Both the position numbers and the translations under genes were made by a program. DNA of 64,000 nucleotides from Rostratula benghalensis (Eukaryota > Chordata > Aves > Charadriiformes > Rostratulidae). The notes beneath the pieces are model-generated. The model saw only the letters and a list, made by a program, of their open reading frames with translations. It was not told the origin of the DNA and ran no database searches. Numbering within the stretch: position 1 is the first letter of the stretch; each line of letters opens with the position of its first letter. The stretch covers positions 815,732 through 879,731 of the forward strand of contig VXAI01000039.1 in NCBI GenBank assembly GCA_013399305.1. Reading direction: 5' to 3'. Positions 61,589 to 64,000 of this stretch are shown in pieces.

Positions 61589-64000
61589 GCCAGACTTATG
61601 TCCTCCAACCCCAGCAGTGTTTGCCTTGTTTTTGCCCTGATCTCAGCTGGCCTCTCAAGCATGGGCTCCTCCCTTCTTTTCTAGATCAAACAGCTCTGGC
61701 TGGGCTGCCTTTCACCTCCTTTGTCTTGACTTTGGGAAAGGAACTATGGGGTTGTCCTAGCACAAGGTAGACTGCAGCCCACATTTGTTGGGAAAATAAG
61801 CAGGGAATAACAGAGAGACTACCAGCTGAAACCTGGTCAGTAGTGTGAAGATCTGAACCCAAGATGCGTTAAATCTTCTGCTTGTATCTGGGCATGCTAT
61901 ATTTTCCCATTTGGACAGCTCTGCATATAGCCTTATTTTTCTAATACGTGAATCATCTAGGTACGCTTGTTAGAAATGAGGTCATTTAATTGAAATGCTA
62001 AATATGGCCTAGGATTCAGTTTCTATTTTTACAACATCTGTGCTTAGGACAAGTAACATTTTTCCCTCCCTTGATGGTGAACAGGAGTTCTTCTATCACT
62101 TAACAGAGTGAGCACAGATAGAAAATTCCCCAGTACTATGTTATTTTTTCAACAAACCCAAGTTTCACTTTTGACATAAAACTGAATTAAAAAAAAAAAT
62201 GTAGCAGAAGAGCACCTCAAACCGCATACAGTTGTGTACACTCAGACCTCCCTGCTTGACTGGACAGATATCTGGCAAACGGTGACCAAGGAGTCTGTGA
62301 CACTCGTGTTCAGAAAGGAAGTTGGGTGACTATTTTTATGTGACTCCTTTCTTGCTCACTCACTGAAACACAAGGTCCTCTAGATGCAGAAAAGCTGCCC
62401 TGCCGTCAGAAATGAGTTTGTGTTGCTCACATTGTACAGATGGGCTCTGTGCCCAGGGAGGGGTGGATGTCAGCTAGGCCAATGTCAGACATGCTTGTTG
62501 GCTGGGTGGGACAAGTGCCTGTTGGCGCTCGAGAAAGAACAAACAAGAGATTGATAAAAGTGCCAGGTATCTAACCTAGTGCATGAGACCCATGGGGAGA
62601 GAAGGGTACTATCAAACTGAACATTTCCAGCCCAGCACTTTTCTGAGACCTCTCGGAGCTCTCTAGATCACTGGCAGGACTAAGACTCTACCGTAGCAGC
62701 TGTCAAGCAGGAATTGACAAAATTACCCTCCAGGAGGAGACAACAGGGTCTTGAAGTCCTCAGGTGTAGACAGATTTTTGCATTCAACAGCAGGAGAATC
62801 TTAATTTCAGTGAAGGCCAATGATGGAGCTCACTGGACAATGGTATTGGAGGAATCACAGGCCAAATATTGAAGAGGGGCATGCCTAAAACTTAGTGTCA
62901 GGAACATGTACAACTTGCTCCTGCAGCTGAATGTTCTGAAATCAAACCAAGCTCAGGTTAAACCTGAGCATCTCATCTAGTTGCTTCTGTGTATCAGAGT
63001 ACAGATGGACAAAGGAGGGTGGTGAATGAATGCGACCTTCTCTTCTGCCTAAGTCTGCCTGGTTGCTTCCCTTTAACCAGGCCAGTTCCCCCTGCTTCTC
63101 TCAGCAGAGCTCACTCAGATAAAGGTGATTAAGGGAAGATGGTAAGTAAAGAAAACACTTGAATGGGTAGAAAGACCAAAAGACTAAAGTGTTGGAGATA
63201 TCTTCCCAGGTTCTAGAAGGGATGCATGGACACCCAAGCTCATCATGACAAACCAGATCTTTTGCACAGAGGTCATCATGAGCCCTCTTTCTTGGAAAGA
63301 AGAGCTCTTAAAACTTTGAATCATGATGCATTTCTTCTCATTCTCTACTGCTCTGTGCATATTTACCCCTCTATACACTCTGCATGTAGCTCCTGCTGCT
63401 GTGATCAGAGGCATCTGCAAATGTGCAGATGCAGATGAACAGCAAATCCAGCCCTGCTGCAGGTACAAGAATTTCCACCCTAGCAACAGCAACTTTATTA
63501 ATTTGCTGAATCACATTGGCTCAGGATTAATTACGCAAGCCATGATAGTGTGCATGGGCTCTACAAGCTTGTTAATGATTCATGTGCATTTTAGCCTCTG
63601 GGAAGAAAAAAAACAACAGGACCTGTGGATGGTGCCTTCAAATCAGAGGGCAGTTCAGGCAGAATGGTGTAACTTCCTTCCCTGTCTCCTCACATTAGCA
63701 ATAGATCTTGCTCCTGGGGACTTTTCCATAGGGCTCATAGATATGTTTCAAGATAAAAAGAAAATGTGGGCGTTTTTTTATGTTTTGGTTCTTTTTTTTT
63801 TCTTCTGGTCACTTTTGTTTGTAGTCTTATGACTTTGCTACGTGGAGTTTTAGGGAATTTTGTTTTATGGAAGTCCTGTGTGGGTCCGTGGTACTCCCAG
63901 GACAACAGTCCACAGCCACAAGTTGATGCGAAACCAGCACTACTCAGCTTGTCCATCCTCTCTCTGCTAAGGAACAGGAAAAAATGCCTAGCAAGAAGTA

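Larger units (their letters stand above)
58889..64000. other. Noncoding sequence, no gene recognised
   Basis: ORFs up to 169 codons (63323-63832, +) match no known family. Simple tracts include C10 then (CA)n at 59523-59544, T30 at 60799-60828 and CA-rich text near 61051-61080. 63490-63600 is AT-rich with TTAATTA-type homeodomain cores. Otherwise nothing seen. Confidence 0.6.

Noticed and set aside
1..64000. CRISPR arrays, operons, phage or plasmid features, endogenous retrovirus LTRs, tRNA/rRNA genes
   Set aside because: None seen on either strand; the only transposon coding signatures are CR1.

Overview
The window is nuclear DNA from a bird. The evidence is the set of CR1 LINE retrotransposon fragments. 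Several have the typical avian 3' end, with ATTCTATG-type terminal repeats next to a sequence that reads on the opposite strand as 'ggttggaagagaccc...tccaac'. No bacterial, plasmid or phage organisation is present: there are no operons, no credible long ORFs, and base composition is moderately AT-rich with one short GC-rich patch. Two short N runs (8493-8521 and 45001-45045) are assembly gaps. Species and locus cannot be named from the sequence alone.

Layout. 1-2760 is unremarkable noncoding sequence. 2761-2832 is a strong inverted repeat that would fold into a pre-miRNA-sized hairpin. 2833-5460 is plain. About 5500-5935 is a small GC- and CpG-enriched patch that passes into a block with homeodomain-like TAAT cores and an RFX X-box-like palindrome; it is the best cis-regulatory candidate. 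6350-6600 is an old CR1 relic. 6600-13958 is noncoding, with homopolymers, an (AAAC)n tract and the first gap. 13959-15131 is the longest CR1 copy, with a recognisable but broken reverse transcriptase. 15132-43250 is a long stretch with no gene I can recognise, containing small tandem duplications, a G-quadruplex motif and a few exon-like or motif-like signals. 43251-43715 is a CR1 3' fragment whose tail has become an (AGAAT)11 microsatellite. 43716-51564 is plain apart from the second gap and a short hairpin. 51565-52245 is a rearranged CR1. 57715-57835 and 58463-58888 are two more CR1 pieces on the + strand. The rest, to 64000, is noncoding with a T30 tract.

There is no gene set to join into a pathway. 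The only protein-coding ancestry I can support is CR1 reverse transcriptase, all of it 5'-truncated and most of it frame-broken. The longest ORFs outside CR1 (about 160-190 codons) resemble no family I know, often overlap others on the opposite strand, and are treated as chance. The window is best read as intergenic or deep-intronic DNA. The items most worth checking are the hairpin at 2761-2832 and the GC-rich, X-box-bearing element at 5500-5935.
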